From contig NZ_JQNL01000001.1 in NCBI RefSeq assembly GCF_000745235.1, positions 3,032,001 through 3,096,000 on the forward strand: a stretch of DNA of 64,000 bases, read 5' to 3'. Every line of letters begins with the position of its first letter. The first letter of the stretch is position 1. A program made the position numbers and the translations under genes. Origin of the DNA: Luteibacter mycovicinus. GTDB taxonomy: Bacteria; Pseudomonadota; Gammaproteobacteria; Xanthomonadales; Rhodanobacteraceae. Of this stretch, positions 15,755 to 25,157 are shown piece by piece. Below the pieces are notes generated by a model. That model saw only the letters and a program-made list of their open reading frames with translations. It was not told the origin of the DNA and searched no databases.

Positions 15755-16678
15755 ATGCGCAACCTGCCACCTCTCCATGCTCTGAGGGTCTTCGAAGTCG
15801 CCGCCCAGACGGACAGTTACGCCGACGCGGCGGCGGAACTCGGCGTGACTCACGGTGCCGTCAGCCGGCAGATCGCGGTGCTGGAAACGTGGCTGGGCCA
15901 GAAGCTCTTCGTCAAGGACGGTCGCCGCATGGTGGCGACGCCGGCCGCGAGGCTGTTCGCCGCCGAGATCGGCCTGTCGTTCGATCGCCTGGTGGTGGCG
16001 GCCGAGGCGTGCGGACAGCCAGGCGCACGGCGCATCGTGCGCGTCAGCGCGCCGACCAGTTTCGCGATGCGCTGGCTGATCCCCCGGCTGGGCCGCTTTC
16101 ACGCCGGGCATCCGGACACTGAAATCGTTGTCACCACGGTATCGACGCTCTTCGAGGAACTGCGCGGCGGCGTCGATGTGACGATTCGGCGTGGGCCTGG
16201 GCGCGATCGCCTGTTGCCTCAGCATCGCGTCGTCCCCGTGCTGGATGACGTCGATACGCTGATCATGAGTCCTGCCTTGTTTGCCCGCCAACCCGTGCTG
16301 AAACCGTCCGATATCCAGGGCCACACGCTGTTCGCCACGGAGACACGACCGGGCGACTGGCGTGACTGGCTCGAGGCCGCCGGTGTACATCACCTCGCAG
16401 GACTTCCGCGCCAGCGCTTCGATCATTTCTTTGTGACCCGCCAGGCCATCGAGGATGGTCTGGGTATCGGCATCGGGCCCTTGCCGATGCTGGAGATGGA
16501 TGTCGCCAACGGACGGCTGATGACGCCGCTGGCGGATATCCGGGTGGTGCGGACGGGGTATGTCGCGATCGTCGGTCGGGAGTCTGACGAAGGTGGCTCG
16601 GTCAACCGGTTTGTCGAATGGCTTGTGGGGGAAACGCCGACGACGATACTCGCCCAGGTTCAGCCATCAAGCCTCTGA
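15755..16678 (+). CDS. LysR-family transcriptional regulator (GcvA-like)
   Basis: 307 residues. The winged HTH covers residues 4-62 (LPPLHALRVFEVAAQTDSYADAAAELGV, then THGAVSRQIAVLE), typical of the GcvA/AmpR branch. Residues 90-295 are the periplasmic-binding-type effector domain. The ATG at 15755 was chosen over in-frame ATGs at 15717 and 15729, because the usual N-terminus starts at this point and the palindrome at 15726-15741 would otherwise be coding. Divergently transcribed from the MFS pump and SDR, which are its likely targets. Confidence 0.85.
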   Translation: MRNLPPLHALRVFEVAAQTDSYADAAAELGVTHGAVSRQIAVLETWLGQKLFVKDGRRMVATPAARLFAAEIGLSFDRLVVAAEACGQPGARRIVRVSAPTSFAMRWLIPRLGRFHAGHPDTEIVVTTVSTLFEELRGGVDVTIRRGPGRDRLLPQHRVVPVLDDVDTLIMSPALFARQPVLKPSDIQGHTLFATETRPGDWRDWLEAAGVHHLAGLPRQRFDHFFVTRQAIEDGLGIGIGPLPMLEMDVANGRLMTPLADIRVVRTGYVAIVGRESDEGGSVNRFVEWLVGETPTTILAQVQPSSL

Positions 16679-16681
16679 GAA

Positions 16682-16767
16682 TCTATTCAACATATGGACG
16701 CATGAAGTCTATAGTTAATTGATTTATAGAGATTTTGACAAAAAGTATCTATTCAAGTATCTATTCA
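16682..16767. repeat. Direct and inverted repeats in the yjjJ promoter
   Basis: The 12-base unit AGTATCTATTCA occurs twice in perfect tandem at 16744-16755 and 16756-16767, ending 3 bases before the start codon. Its core TCTATTCA recurs at 16682-16689. Between them, TCTATA and TATAGA (16708-16730) form an inverted repeat around 11 bases. The stretch is AT-rich against a GC-rich background. It probably holds the promoter and operator of the HipA-like gene; the tandem repeat overlaps the expected ribosome site. Confidence 0.55.
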
Positions 16768-16770
16768 GTG

Positions 16771-18144
16771 ATGGCAAAGCCTGCGCCCATGACCGAGACC
16801 TTGATCAACGTGCTTCGTCGGCGCGGGCCACTTAGCGCGAGAGATCTGGGCGAGGCACTCGGCGTCAGCCAGCCGACGATTTCCCGGTTGCTCGACACCA
16901 GTGGGGCGGAGGTGACGCGTTTTGGTCGAGCCAGGCGTACGCGTTATGCAGCACGGCGCGATGTCCGGGGTCTCGGTTACGAGTGGCCGCTTTTCCGAGT
17001 CGATGCGCAAGGTCGACCTCACGAGTTTGGCCTACTTGCGGCGCTGCACGGCGGCGGATGTCTTCTGACAGGGGCCACTCCGGTGTGGTTGCGCGACGAG
17101 TTCGTCGATGGGCTGTTTCCCGGTGTGCCCTGGTTCCTCGACGACCAACGGCCACAAGGATTTCTTGGCCGCCAGTTCGCGCAGCGCTGGTCGCGCGAAT
17201 TGGGACTGCCCGCCGATGTGCTGCTCTGGGACAACGACGCGGTACTTACGGCGTTACTCCGTCACGGCGAGGATGGTCCGGGAAATTTCATTCTGGGCGA
17301 GGCTGCGCTCGAGCGTGCATTGCAAAGTGAGTTCGACGTCGTTGCCGAGGAGACTCGATGGTCTCGTTACGGTGACATGGCTAATGTAGCCATCGCCGGT
17401 GAAGCCGTCGGATCATCGGCGGCAGGCGAGCAGCCCAAGTTCACAGCCACGGTGATCGACGCGGAAGGTGCCACCCGCCACGTCATTGTCAAGTTCACCG
17501 AGCCGGTGGAAGCCGGTGCTACGGCACAGCGCTGGGCTGATCTCCTGATCTGCGAGCACCTGGCTGGCCAGCTCCTGGCCGAGCAAGGCAACGCCAGTGC
17601 GCCTACCGAATTGATCTGGTCGCAAGGCCGCCTTTGCCTTGAAGCGACCCGCTTCGATCGCATAGGCGCCTACGGGCGGCGAGGCTGCGTCAGTCTGGCG
17701 GCGTGGAGCGATGCGCACGACGGCAACCGCGACGACTGGGCCACTGCTGCCAGGCGCATGCATGAAGCTGGGTGGATCGACGACGCATCGCTGGCGCAGG
17801 TTCGTCAGCGCTGGTGGTTCGGCCGGCTGATCGGCAACACCGACATGCACTTCGGTAACCTCTCGTTCTTCCTCGATGACACGCTGCCAATGGCGGTGAC
17901 ACCGAGTTACGACATGTTGCCTATGCTATATCGGCCTGCTTCAAATGGCGCCATACCACCCCGCGTCTTCCAGCCCGCTGTGCCGAGTCCGGGGGATATG
18001 ACGTACTGGCTGTGCGCTGCACGCTGGGCTGTGATCTATTGGACGCGTGTTAGTCAGCATGCGGAAATCAGTGAGGGATTCCACGATATCGCCAAGGCAA
18101 ATATCGAAGCGATAGCCCGCCTGCGCGAGCGCTTCGATACCTGA
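16771..18144 (+). CDS. yjjJ: HipA-like kinase with N-terminal HTH (YjjJ family)
   Basis: 457 residues from the ATG at 16771. Residues 10-42 are a winged HTH (LSARDLGEALGVSQPTISRLLD). The remainder is a HipA-type Ser/Thr kinase: GEQPKF loop, VIVKF with the ATP-binding Lys, EATRFDR, the catalytic NTDMHFGN and metal-binding SYDMLP. E. coli YjjJ has the same combination, in which the DNA-binding part sits on the kinase instead of a separate HipB antitoxin, and no HipB gene is adjacent here. A growth-regulating kinase that controls its own promoter is inferred. Repeats upstream would suit such autoregulation. Confidence 0.8.
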   Translation: MAKPAPMTETLINVLRRRGPLSARDLGEALGVSQPTISRLLDTSGAEVTRFGRARRTRYAARRDVRGLGYEWPLFRVDAQGRPHEFGLLAALHGGGCLLTGATPVWLRDEFVDGLFPGVPWFLDDQRPQGFLGRQFAQRWSRELGLPADVLLWDNDAVLTALLRHGEDGPGNFILGEAALERALQSEFDVVAEETRWSRYGDMANVAIAGEAVGSSAAGEQPKFTATVIDAEGATRHVIVKFTEPVEAGATAQRWADLLICEHLAGQLLAEQGNASAPTELIWSQGRLCLEATRFDRIGAYGRRGCVSLAAWSDAHDGNRDDWATAARRMHEAGWIDDASLAQVRQRWWFGRLIGNTDMHFGNLSFFLDDTLPMAVTPSYDMLPMLYRPASNGAIPPRVFQPAVPSPGDMTYWLCAARWAVIYWTRVSQHAEISEGFHDIAKANIEAIARLRERFDT

Positions 18145-18211
18145 CATCCGTAGTGATCGGCGCAGGCCCTGCTGCTAAAGTTTCTCCCTGCCCGCACTCA
18201 GGACCCTGGTT

Positions 18212-18679
18212 ATGGACAACATCGAACGCTTCGACACCGGTGTCCCGGCCACCGCGTTCCGCCTGTCCTGGGTAGCCTATGTTCGTCCCGTCGTGACCCT
18301 CGCTGCCGCGCTCGTCATCGCCTGGTTCCTCCCCGTGCTGTATCGGTCGATTCTTGCGGTGCTGGCTTTGGCCTGGTTCGTCTACGCGGTCATGGAGGCA
18401 AGAGAGGTTCGCCTCTTCGTCAACGACGACGGCATCTGGGTACGCAGCGGCATCCTTCCGTGGAACCGCGGCGTCAGTGGAGTGAAGTGGCGTGACCTGG
18501 ACGAAGCCTCGTTTCATACGGGCTTTTTCAGCTGGGCCGCCAGGTCCTACCGGGTGCGGATCGGTCACCGCTTTACGAAGAGCAGTGAGATCCTTCTGAT
18601 GCACGTACACGAAGGCAATCGTGCGGTGGCGGAAATCAACGGGATTCATCGTGCAAGGATTTCGCGGGGTCACGACTGA
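18212..18679 (+). CDS. Membrane protein with PH-like (bPH2) domain
   Basis: 155 residues. Two TM helices close together at about 25-60 (PVVTLAAALVIAWFLPVLY, ILAVLALAWFVYAVM), then a soluble beta domain with LFVNDDGIWVRSGILPWNRGVSGVKWRDLD. That pattern is the bacterial PH-like domain of small inner-membrane proteins. Function unknown. Monocistronic, converging on the BamE-like gene with a hairpin between. Confidence 0.65.
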   Translation: MDNIERFDTGVPATAFRLSWVAYVRPVVTLAAALVIAWFLPVLYRSILAVLALAWFVYAVMEAREVRLFVNDDGIWVRSGILPWNRGVSGVKWRDLDEASFHTGFFSWAARSYRVRIGHRFTKSSEILLMHVHEGNRAVAEINGIHRARISRGHD

Positions 18680-18710
18680 CGACGGCGAAACCGCTCGCTC
18701 GGTGTGGATA

Positions 18711-18743
18711 GCTACCCAGCGGGCTGTCGGGCTGTTGGGTAGC
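18711..18743. terminator. Hairpin between convergent genes
   Basis: GCTACCCA and TGGGTAGC form an 8-base perfect stem around a GC-rich loop, placed between the ends of two converging genes. No U-run follows on either strand, so it is only a likely transcript end. Confidence 0.45.
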
Positions 18744-18750
18744 GCATCGA

Positions 18751-19116
18751 TTACATGCCCGCGGCATCCAGCAGCGCGTTACCGCTCTGTCCCGCGCTTC
18801 CGCTCGTCTTGTAGGCATTGAGAAGAATGCCCTTCTTGTCGAATTCGAAGACGGCGTCTTCGTGCTCGTTAGGCTGGAACGGCATGGCGGCGATACGTGT
18901 GAACGTATAGTTCCAGACTTCCTTGCCCATCACCTCGGACTTCTTTGGCGGCTGGCCGATGGCGGCGATGACATCTTCTCGGCGGGTCTTGCCTTTGGTG
19001 AAGGAGTTCAGGGTCTCCTGGCTGATCTGGGTGCCCGTTTTGTGGTCGAGTGCGCTGCATCCGGCCATGGCGGCGACGGTCAGGGCTGCGACGGCGAAAG
19101 CTCCAGCGATCTTCAT
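18751..19116 (-). CDS. BamE/OmlA-like outer-membrane lipoprotein
   Basis: 121 residues from the ATG at 19116, with AGGAA 6 bases upstream. The signal ends in the lipobox AMAGC (Cys20). The mature part has the SmpA/OmlA pattern: TLNSFTKGKTRREDVIAAIGQPP, then EVWNYTF and DAVFEFDKKGILL. True BamE belongs to the beta-barrel assembly machine. This one is probably a paralogue, because no other bam gene is near and the family is multi-copy. The Gly/Ser-rich tail AGQSGNALLDAAGM is unusual. Confidence 0.75.
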   Translation of the reverse strand: MKIAGAFAVAALTVAAMAGCSALDHKTGTQISQETLNSFTKGKTRREDVIAAIGQPPKKSEVMGKEVWNYTFTRIAAMPFQPNEHEDAVFEFDKKGILLNAYKTSGSAGQSGNALLDAAGM

Positions 19117-19675
19117 ATGAGTTCCTCTCATGGTCTTGCGTGGGGATATCGTCAGCTGACGACCGCCCATTGTGCGTTGGCAAGAAACCGTTTGGGGCTG
19201 TCTTCACGCATTTTCAGACTAGTCCTATGCCGCTGCGCGGACGCGGCCCCGGCATGCGGGTTCTCCGACATCGACGACGTCAACTCCTTATTTACATTCC
19301 GCACCGCTTCCCGGTAGCCTCTCTTCCGCCCAAAACCATGGGCTACCTCATTTGCGCCACCGGACGGAGCAGTCAGTTGTTGAAGGTCAGGGATCCCCGC
19401 CGCCATTGCGCGGCGCAGGCTGCAAGCTCCACACGCGCCAAAGCTCATATCCATGAATCGCGACGTTTCTCCGTGCGAGGCGCATCTCTTTGCGACGCAC
19501 GTGGACCGCTGGCGCGTGCCCGTGTGAGCGCACTTCGCGAACTACGTCACAGTTTCTGACAGGCACATCAGGGAGGCCACCGCATGGATGGCGGACGCAT
19601 GTGTCTGTTTCCAAAGATCGACAATCATCGGTTGTGCTGCCCAGGCCAGCCACGATATCTCCAGGGGAACATCGA
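19117..19675 (+). other. Long leader region before the first autotransporter
   Basis: About 560 bases with no supported gene. It must hold the divergent promoters of the BamE-like gene and of the autotransporter. AGGGGAA lies 6 bases before the autotransporter ATG. I found no strong palindrome or CRP-type site in it, unlike the region before the second autotransporter. Confidence 0.4.
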
Positions 19676-22600
19676 ATGAATCGCACTTACCGTCTCGTAT
19701 GGAACAGAGCCCTGCGCGTTGTCCAGGTCGCTTCGGAACTCTCGTCGAGCGAGGGCGCCGCAGCGGACGGCACGAATGCCGCGCCGCCGCGGATGACGCG
19801 TCTGTTCAGCGCGTTGCTGGCAGCCGGCCTTTGCTTATCGTCTGCCGTGGTCTTCGCGCAGAACGCGGCGCCTGGCGGCTCCGGCAACTCCGCGGCGGCC
19901 GGAAGGGTCCTCTCGGGCGCGGGCGGCGCGGGTAACGGGACGGGCGGGCAGGCGACGCATGTCGATTCGTCCTTCGACGCGAGCGTGATCGACGGCGCAT
20001 CCGCGAACAACGGCGTGGGTGGCTCGGGCGCGTCAGGCATCGACGACCCCGAGGGGGCGACAGGCGTGGGTGGCGCGGGTGGTACGGTAGGCGCGCCGGG
20101 CACGGTGATCGTCGGCGGACGCGGCGGGGATGGCAGCACGGGCCATGCCCCGGGTGGCGGTGGCGGTGGCGGCGCGGGTGTCTATACCTCGGCGACGAGC
20201 TACAACGTTTCCGCTACCACCATCACGGGCGGCGCGGGCGGACATGGTGGCGGGCAGGATCTGATTGCCGGTGGGGCCGGGGGCGGTGGCGGTGGGGCCG
20301 GTCTGGTGTCGGGCGTCGCCAGCGGCTTCGTTCTCAATCTGTCAGCAGGGCAGTCGATCACGGGCGGTGCCGGCGGCGCGGGTGGCGCGGGCAGCACCAC
20401 CGGCGTCTCGGTCGGTGGCGGTGGTGGCGGTGGTGGCGACGGCGTACTCATCACGGGTACGGCGGGTAAGGTCACCAATGCCAATGGAGCCACGATCACA
20501 GGCGGCGTGGGCGGCGCCGCCGGTGGGGGCAATTCGGCGTCGGGCGGCAGCGGCGCGTCCGGCGCCGGTATCCGTGCGCTGGCCTCGGGATTGCACGTCA
20601 CCAACAATGGCACGATCGCCGGTGGTACGGCGACCGGCAACGGCGCGGCGGGCAACGCGATCGTGACCCAGGACAGCGCCGACATCGAGAACTACGGCAC
20701 CCTCGCGGGTGGCGCGTTCACCGGCGGCCATGCATCGGCGGTGCTCTTCAACGGCGCCGGCAATGTGCTGGGGCTGCACGCGGGTACCGTGATTCAAGGC
20801 GCCATCGAGCTTGCCAGTAACGCGAGCGCCTCGATCGTCGCGGATGCCGCCGTATCACTGAATGGCGTCACGCTCGACGGCGGCACGGCCGACGTCGTCT
20901 TCAACGCGACCAACGGCGGCTCGATCGACCTCGGTGGCGACCTTACCGGCACGGGCAACGTCCGTAGCACGGGCGTGGGCAGCCTGACGCTGGACAACGT
21001 CAACCTTACCGGCTCGCTGGCGCTGAGCCACACCGGCGGTACCCATACCGCGGGCACCGTGCAGACGACCGGCGCGCAGACCTACCTCGGTGGCGTGACG
21101 CTGGACGGCGCCACGCTGTTTTCCAGCGCCTCGAACATCGGCTTCAACGGCGTGACCGCCGGCACCGACGCCCTCAGCGTCACCGCCGGTGGCACGATCA
21201 CCGCCAGCGGCGTGGTCACGCTCGGTGGCAGCAGTGTCTTCACCGCGCTCGGTCATGACATCACGATGACCAACGCGGGCAACCGCTTTGCCGGACTGCT
21301 GACCGCGACGGGCCGCAATATCGCCATTGCTTCGAACAGCGCGTTATCCGTGGGTCCGGTCAGCGCCACGGGCAATGTCACGCTGACCGGCACCGCCATC
21401 ACACTGCAGAACGATCTGCAGGCGACGGGCACGCTGACGCTCACCGGTGACAGTGTCACGCAGACCGCGGGCGGCGTAGTGGTCGGGACCCTGACGGGCA
21501 GCACGACCGGCGACTTCGTCCTTGCGAGCACCAATAACGCCATCGCCACGCTGGGTAACCTCACGGCGCAGAACGCGACGCTTGCGGGCGCCACACCACT
21601 CAACATCACCGGCACGGTCAACGTGCAGTCCCTCGCGTTGTCGTCGGCCGGCCGCTCGGTGCTGACCGGTACGCTCACGTCGACCGGCAACATCACGCTC
21701 CAGTCCGGGACGGAACTCGCCGTCGGTGGTGGCGGGACTACCGGTGCGCTTACCGGCAACGTGGTGGACAACGGCACGCTGTCGTTCAACCGTTCCAATA
21801 ACGTCAGCTTTACGGGCGATCTCAGCGGCGCGGGTGCGCTGGTGAAGAACGGCGCGGGCAAGCTGTTGTTCGACGGCGACGGCAGCGGCTTCACGGGGAA
21901 CACCACGGTCAGCGCCGGCAGCCTGATCGTCGGCAGCGCGGCGAACAGCACGGCGGTGCTTGGCGGCCCGAACGGCGCGGGTGCCGGCGTCACGGTCAAT
22001 GGCAGTGGCACGCTCGGTGGCCACGGCACCATCGCGACGAACGTCGACGTCCTCTCGGGCGGTACGTTGTCGCCGGGCAATTCCGTAGGAACGCTGACGG
22101 TCGACGGCAATCTCACCCTCGAGCAGGGCAGCACGCTGCAGGCCGAGTTTGGTGGGCTTGGCTCGGGCGACCAGGTGGTCGTGTCGGGCAACCTCGCTCT
22201 CAACGGTGCCACGCTCAACGTCGTCGATGCCGGTGGCATGACCAACGGCGTCTACAATCTTTTCAGCACCGGTGGCACGCTCAGCACGAGCAACGGCGGT
22301 CTGGTGCTCGGCACGACGCCGGCGGGCCACCCGCTGACGCTGCAGTATCTGACCAGCTTCGGCCAGGTGAACCTGATCGATAACTCGACCTCGAACCTGA
22401 GCTTCTGGAACGCCAACGGCCTCGCCTCCGCTACGCAGATGGGCGGCGGCACCGGCGTCTGGTCGACCACCGCGCCGAACTGGACCGACGCCACCGGCAC
22501 GCAGCCGAACGGTCAGATGTCGCCGCAGCCGGGCTTTGCCATCTTCGGTGGCGCCGCGGGCACGGTCACGGTCGACGGTACGCCAGGCCAGCTCCAGGCG

Positions 22601-25111
22601 ACGGGCATGCAGTTCCTCACCGACGGCTACACGCTGACCGGTGACTCGGTACAGCTGCTGACCACCGATGGCACGACGCCGATCATCCGAGTCGGCGACG
22701 GTACGGCCAGCAGTGCGCCGTACACGGCGACGGTGTCGAGCGTGCTGACGGGCAACCAGGGCATGGAGAAGGCCGACGCGGGTACGCTCGTGCTGACCGC
22801 GGCCAATACGTATACGGGTAACACCGTGGTTTCGGGTGGCACGCTTGCCGTCTCTGCCGATAACAACCTGGGCGATGCCGCCAATGGTGTGACGCTTCAG
22901 GGCGGCACGCTGGGTATTACCGGCACGTCCTTCACCACGACCGACCGGGCGCTGACCCTCGCCTCCGGCACGGGCGGCACGCTGGCGGTCGCCGATGCGG
23001 GCAACGTCTTCAACTGGCACGGCGGCATCACTGGCGCGGGTACGCTCACCGTGCAGGGCCCGGGCACGCTGCTGCTCGATCATGCCAACAGCTACACCGG
23101 CGACACCGTGGTCAACGGCACGCTGCAGCTCGCCGCGAACGGCGCCATCGGCACCGGTACGCTGGTGCTCAATGGCGGTAGTCGCGTCGCGCTGTACGCG
23201 CCCGGCACGACGCTGGCCAATTCGGTGGTCGTCGGCGGCGAGACCACGCTCGACACCGGCGCGGGCACCGCGACGCTGACCGGCGCGGTGTCGTCCGCGG
23301 CGGGTAGCGACACCTCGCTCGACATCGTGCACAAGACCGGCACGGGCACGCTGTTGCTTGCGAACGCGGTCTCGCTGGGCGCCGTCAATATCGACGCCGG
23401 TACGCTGCAGATCGGCAACGGCGCGACCAGCGGCAGTCTGGAGGGCAATGTCGTGAACAACGGTGCGCTGGTTTTCCAGCGCGCCGACAACACGAGCTTC
23501 GGCGGTGTGCTCAGCGGCGCGGGTACCGTCAGCAAGCTCGGCGCAGCCAATCTGCAGCTCACCGGTGACAGCTCGGCATTCGCTGGCTCGACCACGGTGA
23601 GCTCGGGCAGCCTCCAGGTCGACGGCTCGCTCGGCGGCTCGCTCACCTTCGCCAGCGGCACGACGTTCACCGGTAACGGCACCGCGGGCAACGTCACGTT
23701 GCAGAGCGGATCGATCCTGTCGCCAGGCGGTGCGGGCATCGGCAAGCTCGCCACCGCGGGCGACCTCACCGTCGCCGCCGGCACGCAGTACTCGCTGGAC
23801 CTCGACAATACCGGCAAGAGCGACACGGTCAGCGTCGGCGGCAAGGCGACGCTGCAAGGGGGCTCGGTCGTCAGCCTTGCGAGTGCCGCAGGCAAGTGGA
23901 GCCCGACCGCGACGTACACGATCCTGACCGCCGCCAACGGTGTCAGTGGCACGTTCAGCAATGTGTCGAGCAACCTCGCGTTCCTGACACCCCAGCTGGC
24001 GTACACCGCCAACGCGTTGAACCTCACGCTCATCCGCAACGACATCCTGTTTGCCGACATCGGTGCTACCCGCAACCAGAAGGCGACGGCAGCGGCGATC
24101 GAATCGATCGGCGAGGACCAGCCTGTGTTCGACACGGTGGTGAAGCTCGACGCCGCTTCGGCACGTCGTGCCTACGACCAATTGTCGGGTGAAATTCACG
24201 CCAACCTGCAGGGTGCCATCGCGGACGACGACCGTTACAAGCGCGAAGCGATCAACCAGCACCTGCTGACCCAGTTCGCCGATGAAACGGAAGACTCGTT
24301 CGCGACGTGGGCCTCGGCATGGGGCCATCGCGGCCACCATGAAGAAGACGGCAATGCGTCGAAGCTGGATGCCAGCGGTAGCGGCGTCTTCGTCGGTGCG
24401 GACAAGGGCATCGCGGATCGCTCGCGTATCGGTGTGGCGCTCGGCAGCGGTCGTGTCTCCGCCGATGCGCGCGACGATTCCGCCAGCGGCAATACGCTGA
24501 CGGCGGCGATCTATGGCGGCGCCGACCTCGGCGACGTGATGATTCAGGCCGGCGGCATCTATTCGCGTTACGACATCGACACGCATCGCACGGTCGACGT
24601 GGATTCGCTGGCCGGTCGCCTGAGCGGCACCACCAAGGCGCACTCGCTGCAGGGTTTCGTCGAAGGCTCCTACGAGTTCCGTTGGGACAGCGGTGCGCTG
24701 GCGCCGTTCCTCAACATCGCCCAGCAGCAGCTTCGCACCAACTCGTCCGACGAGCGCGGTTCGAATGCGGCGTTGCACGTGATGGGCAGCAAGAGCGACC
24801 TGACCTACGGCACCCTCGGCGTACGCGGGCGTAAGGACTTCGGCGAAGACGGCCGCTTCGGCATCTTCGGCAGCGTGGGCTGGCAGCACGCGGCCGGCGA
24901 CACCGACACGAGCAGCAAGCAGCGCTTCCTCGAAGGCGGCAACGCGTTCCAAGTGATGGGCACGCCGGTCGGGAAGAATGCGGGCGTGGGCGTCTTCGGT
25001 GTCCGTTTCCTCGCGACGCCGACCGTCACCATCGATGCCTCGTGGAATGGTCAGTTCGCCAGCGAGGCGAAGGACCAGTCGGCTCGCCTGGCACTCAACT
25101 GGGTGTTCTGA
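19676..25111 (+). CDS. Giant AT-type autotransporter (type Va secretion) with ESPR signal
   Basis: 1811 residues from the ATG at 19676. Residues 1-25 match the extended signal peptide region (MNRTYRLVWNRALRVVQVASE), followed by a normal Sec signal ending VVFA near residue 60. The passenger starts with about 240 residues extremely rich in Gly (GGAGG-type runs), then a long beta-helix with repeated passenger-associated units (such as NTYTGNTVVSGGTLAV and GNTTVSAGSLIVG). The last about 280 residues, from ATWASAWGHRG, are an autotransporter beta-barrel ending in Phe after LALNWV. Such proteins are surface adhesins or biofilm factors; no protease motif is evident. Paralogue at 28617-34211, which shares a SFWNA...MSPQPGF module. 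Confidence 0.9.
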   Translation: MNRTYRLVWNRALRVVQVASELSSSEGAAADGTNAAPPRMTRLFSALLAAGLCLSSAVVFAQNAAPGGSGNSAAAGRVLSGAGGAGNGTGGQATHVDSSFDASVIDGASANNGVGGSGASGIDDPEGATGVGGAGGTVGAPGTVIVGGRGGDGSTGHAPGGGGGGGAGVYTSATSYNVSATTITGGAGGHGGGQDLIAGGAGGGGGGAGLVSGVASGFVLNLSAGQSITGGAGGAGGAGSTTGVSVGGGGGGGGDGVLITGTAGKVTNANGATITGGVGGAAGGGNSASGGSGASGAGIRALASGLHVTNNGTIAGGTATGNGAAGNAIVTQDSADIENYGTLAGGAFTGGHASAVLFNGAGNVLGLHAGTVIQGAIELASNASASIVADAAVSLNGVTLDGGTADVVFNATNGGSIDLGGDLTGTGNVRSTGVGSLTLDNVNLTGSLALSHTGGTHTAGTVQTTGAQTYLGGVTLDGATLFSSASNIGFNGVTAGTDALSVTAGGTITASGVVTLGGSSVFTALGHDITMTNAGNRFAGLLTATGRNIAIASNSALSVGPVSATGNVTLTGTAITLQNDLQATGTLTLTGDSVTQTAGGVVVGTLTGSTTGDFVLASTNNAIATLGNLTAQNATLAGATPLNITGTVNVQSLALSSAGRSVLTGTLTSTGNITLQSGTELAVGGGGTTGALTGNVVDNGTLSFNRSNNVSFTGDLSGAGALVKNGAGKLLFDGDGSGFTGNTTVSAGSLIVGSAANSTAVLGGPNGAGAGVTVNGSGTLGGHGTIATNVDVLSGGTLSPGNSVGTLTVDGNLTLEQGSTLQAEFGGLGSGDQVVVSGNLALNGATLNVVDAGGMTNGVYNLFSTGGTLSTSNGGLVLGTTPAGHPLTLQYLTSFGQVNLIDNSTSNLSFWNANGLASATQMGGGTGVWSTTAPNWTDATGTQPNGQMSPQPGFAIFGGAAGTVTVDGTPGQLQATGMQFLTDGYTLTGDSVQLLTTDGTTPIIRVGDGTASSAPYTATVSSVLTGNQGMEKADAGTLVLTAANTYTGNTVVSGGTLAVSADNNLGDAANGVTLQGGTLGITGTSFTTTDRALTLASGTGGTLAVADAGNVFNWHGGITGAGTLTVQGPGTLLLDHANSYTGDTVVNGTLQLAANGAIGTGTLVLNGGSRVALYAPGTTLANSVVVGGETTLDTGAGTATLTGAVSSAAGSDTSLDIVHKTGTGTLLLANAVSLGAVNIDAGTLQIGNGATSGSLEGNVVNNGALVFQRADNTSFGGVLSGAGTVSKLGAANLQLTGDSSAFAGSTTVSSGSLQVDGSLGGSLTFASGTTFTGNGTAGNVTLQSGSILSPGGAGIGKLATAGDLTVAAGTQYSLDLDNTGKSDTVSVGGKATLQGGSVVSLASAAGKWSPTATYTILTAANGVSGTFSNVSSNLAFLTPQLAYTANALNLTLIRNDILFADIGATRNQKATAAAIESIGEDQPVFDTVVKLDAASARRAYDQLSGEIHANLQGAIADDDRYKREAINQHLLTQFADETEDSFATWASAWGHRGHHEEDGNASKLDASGSGVFVGADKGIADRSRIGVALGSGRVSADARDDSASGNTLTAAIYGGADLGDVMIQAGGIYSRYDIDTHRTVDVDSLAGRLSGTTKAHSLQGFVEGSYEFRWDSGALAPFLNIAQQQLRTNSSDERGSNAALHVMGSKSDLTYGTLGVRGRKDFGEDGRFGIFGSVGWQHAAGDTDTSSKQRFLEGGNAFQVMGTPVGKNAGVGVFGVRFLATPTVTIDASWNGQFASEAKDQSARLALNWVF

Positions 25112-25116
25112 TCGAA

Positions 25117-25149
25117 GGCCCGGGCCACGTTTCGGCGTGCGCCCGGGCC
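25117..25149. terminator. GC-rich hairpin between convergent genes
   Basis: GGCCCGGGC and GCCCGGGCC form a perfect 9-base stem with a 15-base loop, starting 5 bases after the autotransporter stop codon and 9 bases before the end of the converging Mrr-like gene. It could stop transcription from both sides, but lacks a T-run. Confidence 0.55.
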
Positions 25150-25157
25150 GTTCCGAC

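Noticed and set aside
19900..20700. Dense GGCGGC-type repeats that look like a repeat array
   Set aside because: They follow the reading frame as Gly-rich codons of the autotransporter and lack the fixed spacing of a CRISPR or satellite.
21344..24952. 1202-codon minus-strand reading frame across the first autotransporter
   Set aside because: Exact antisense of the Gly/Thr-rich passenger. High third-position GC keeps the opposite frame open. It has no ribosome site or domain pattern.
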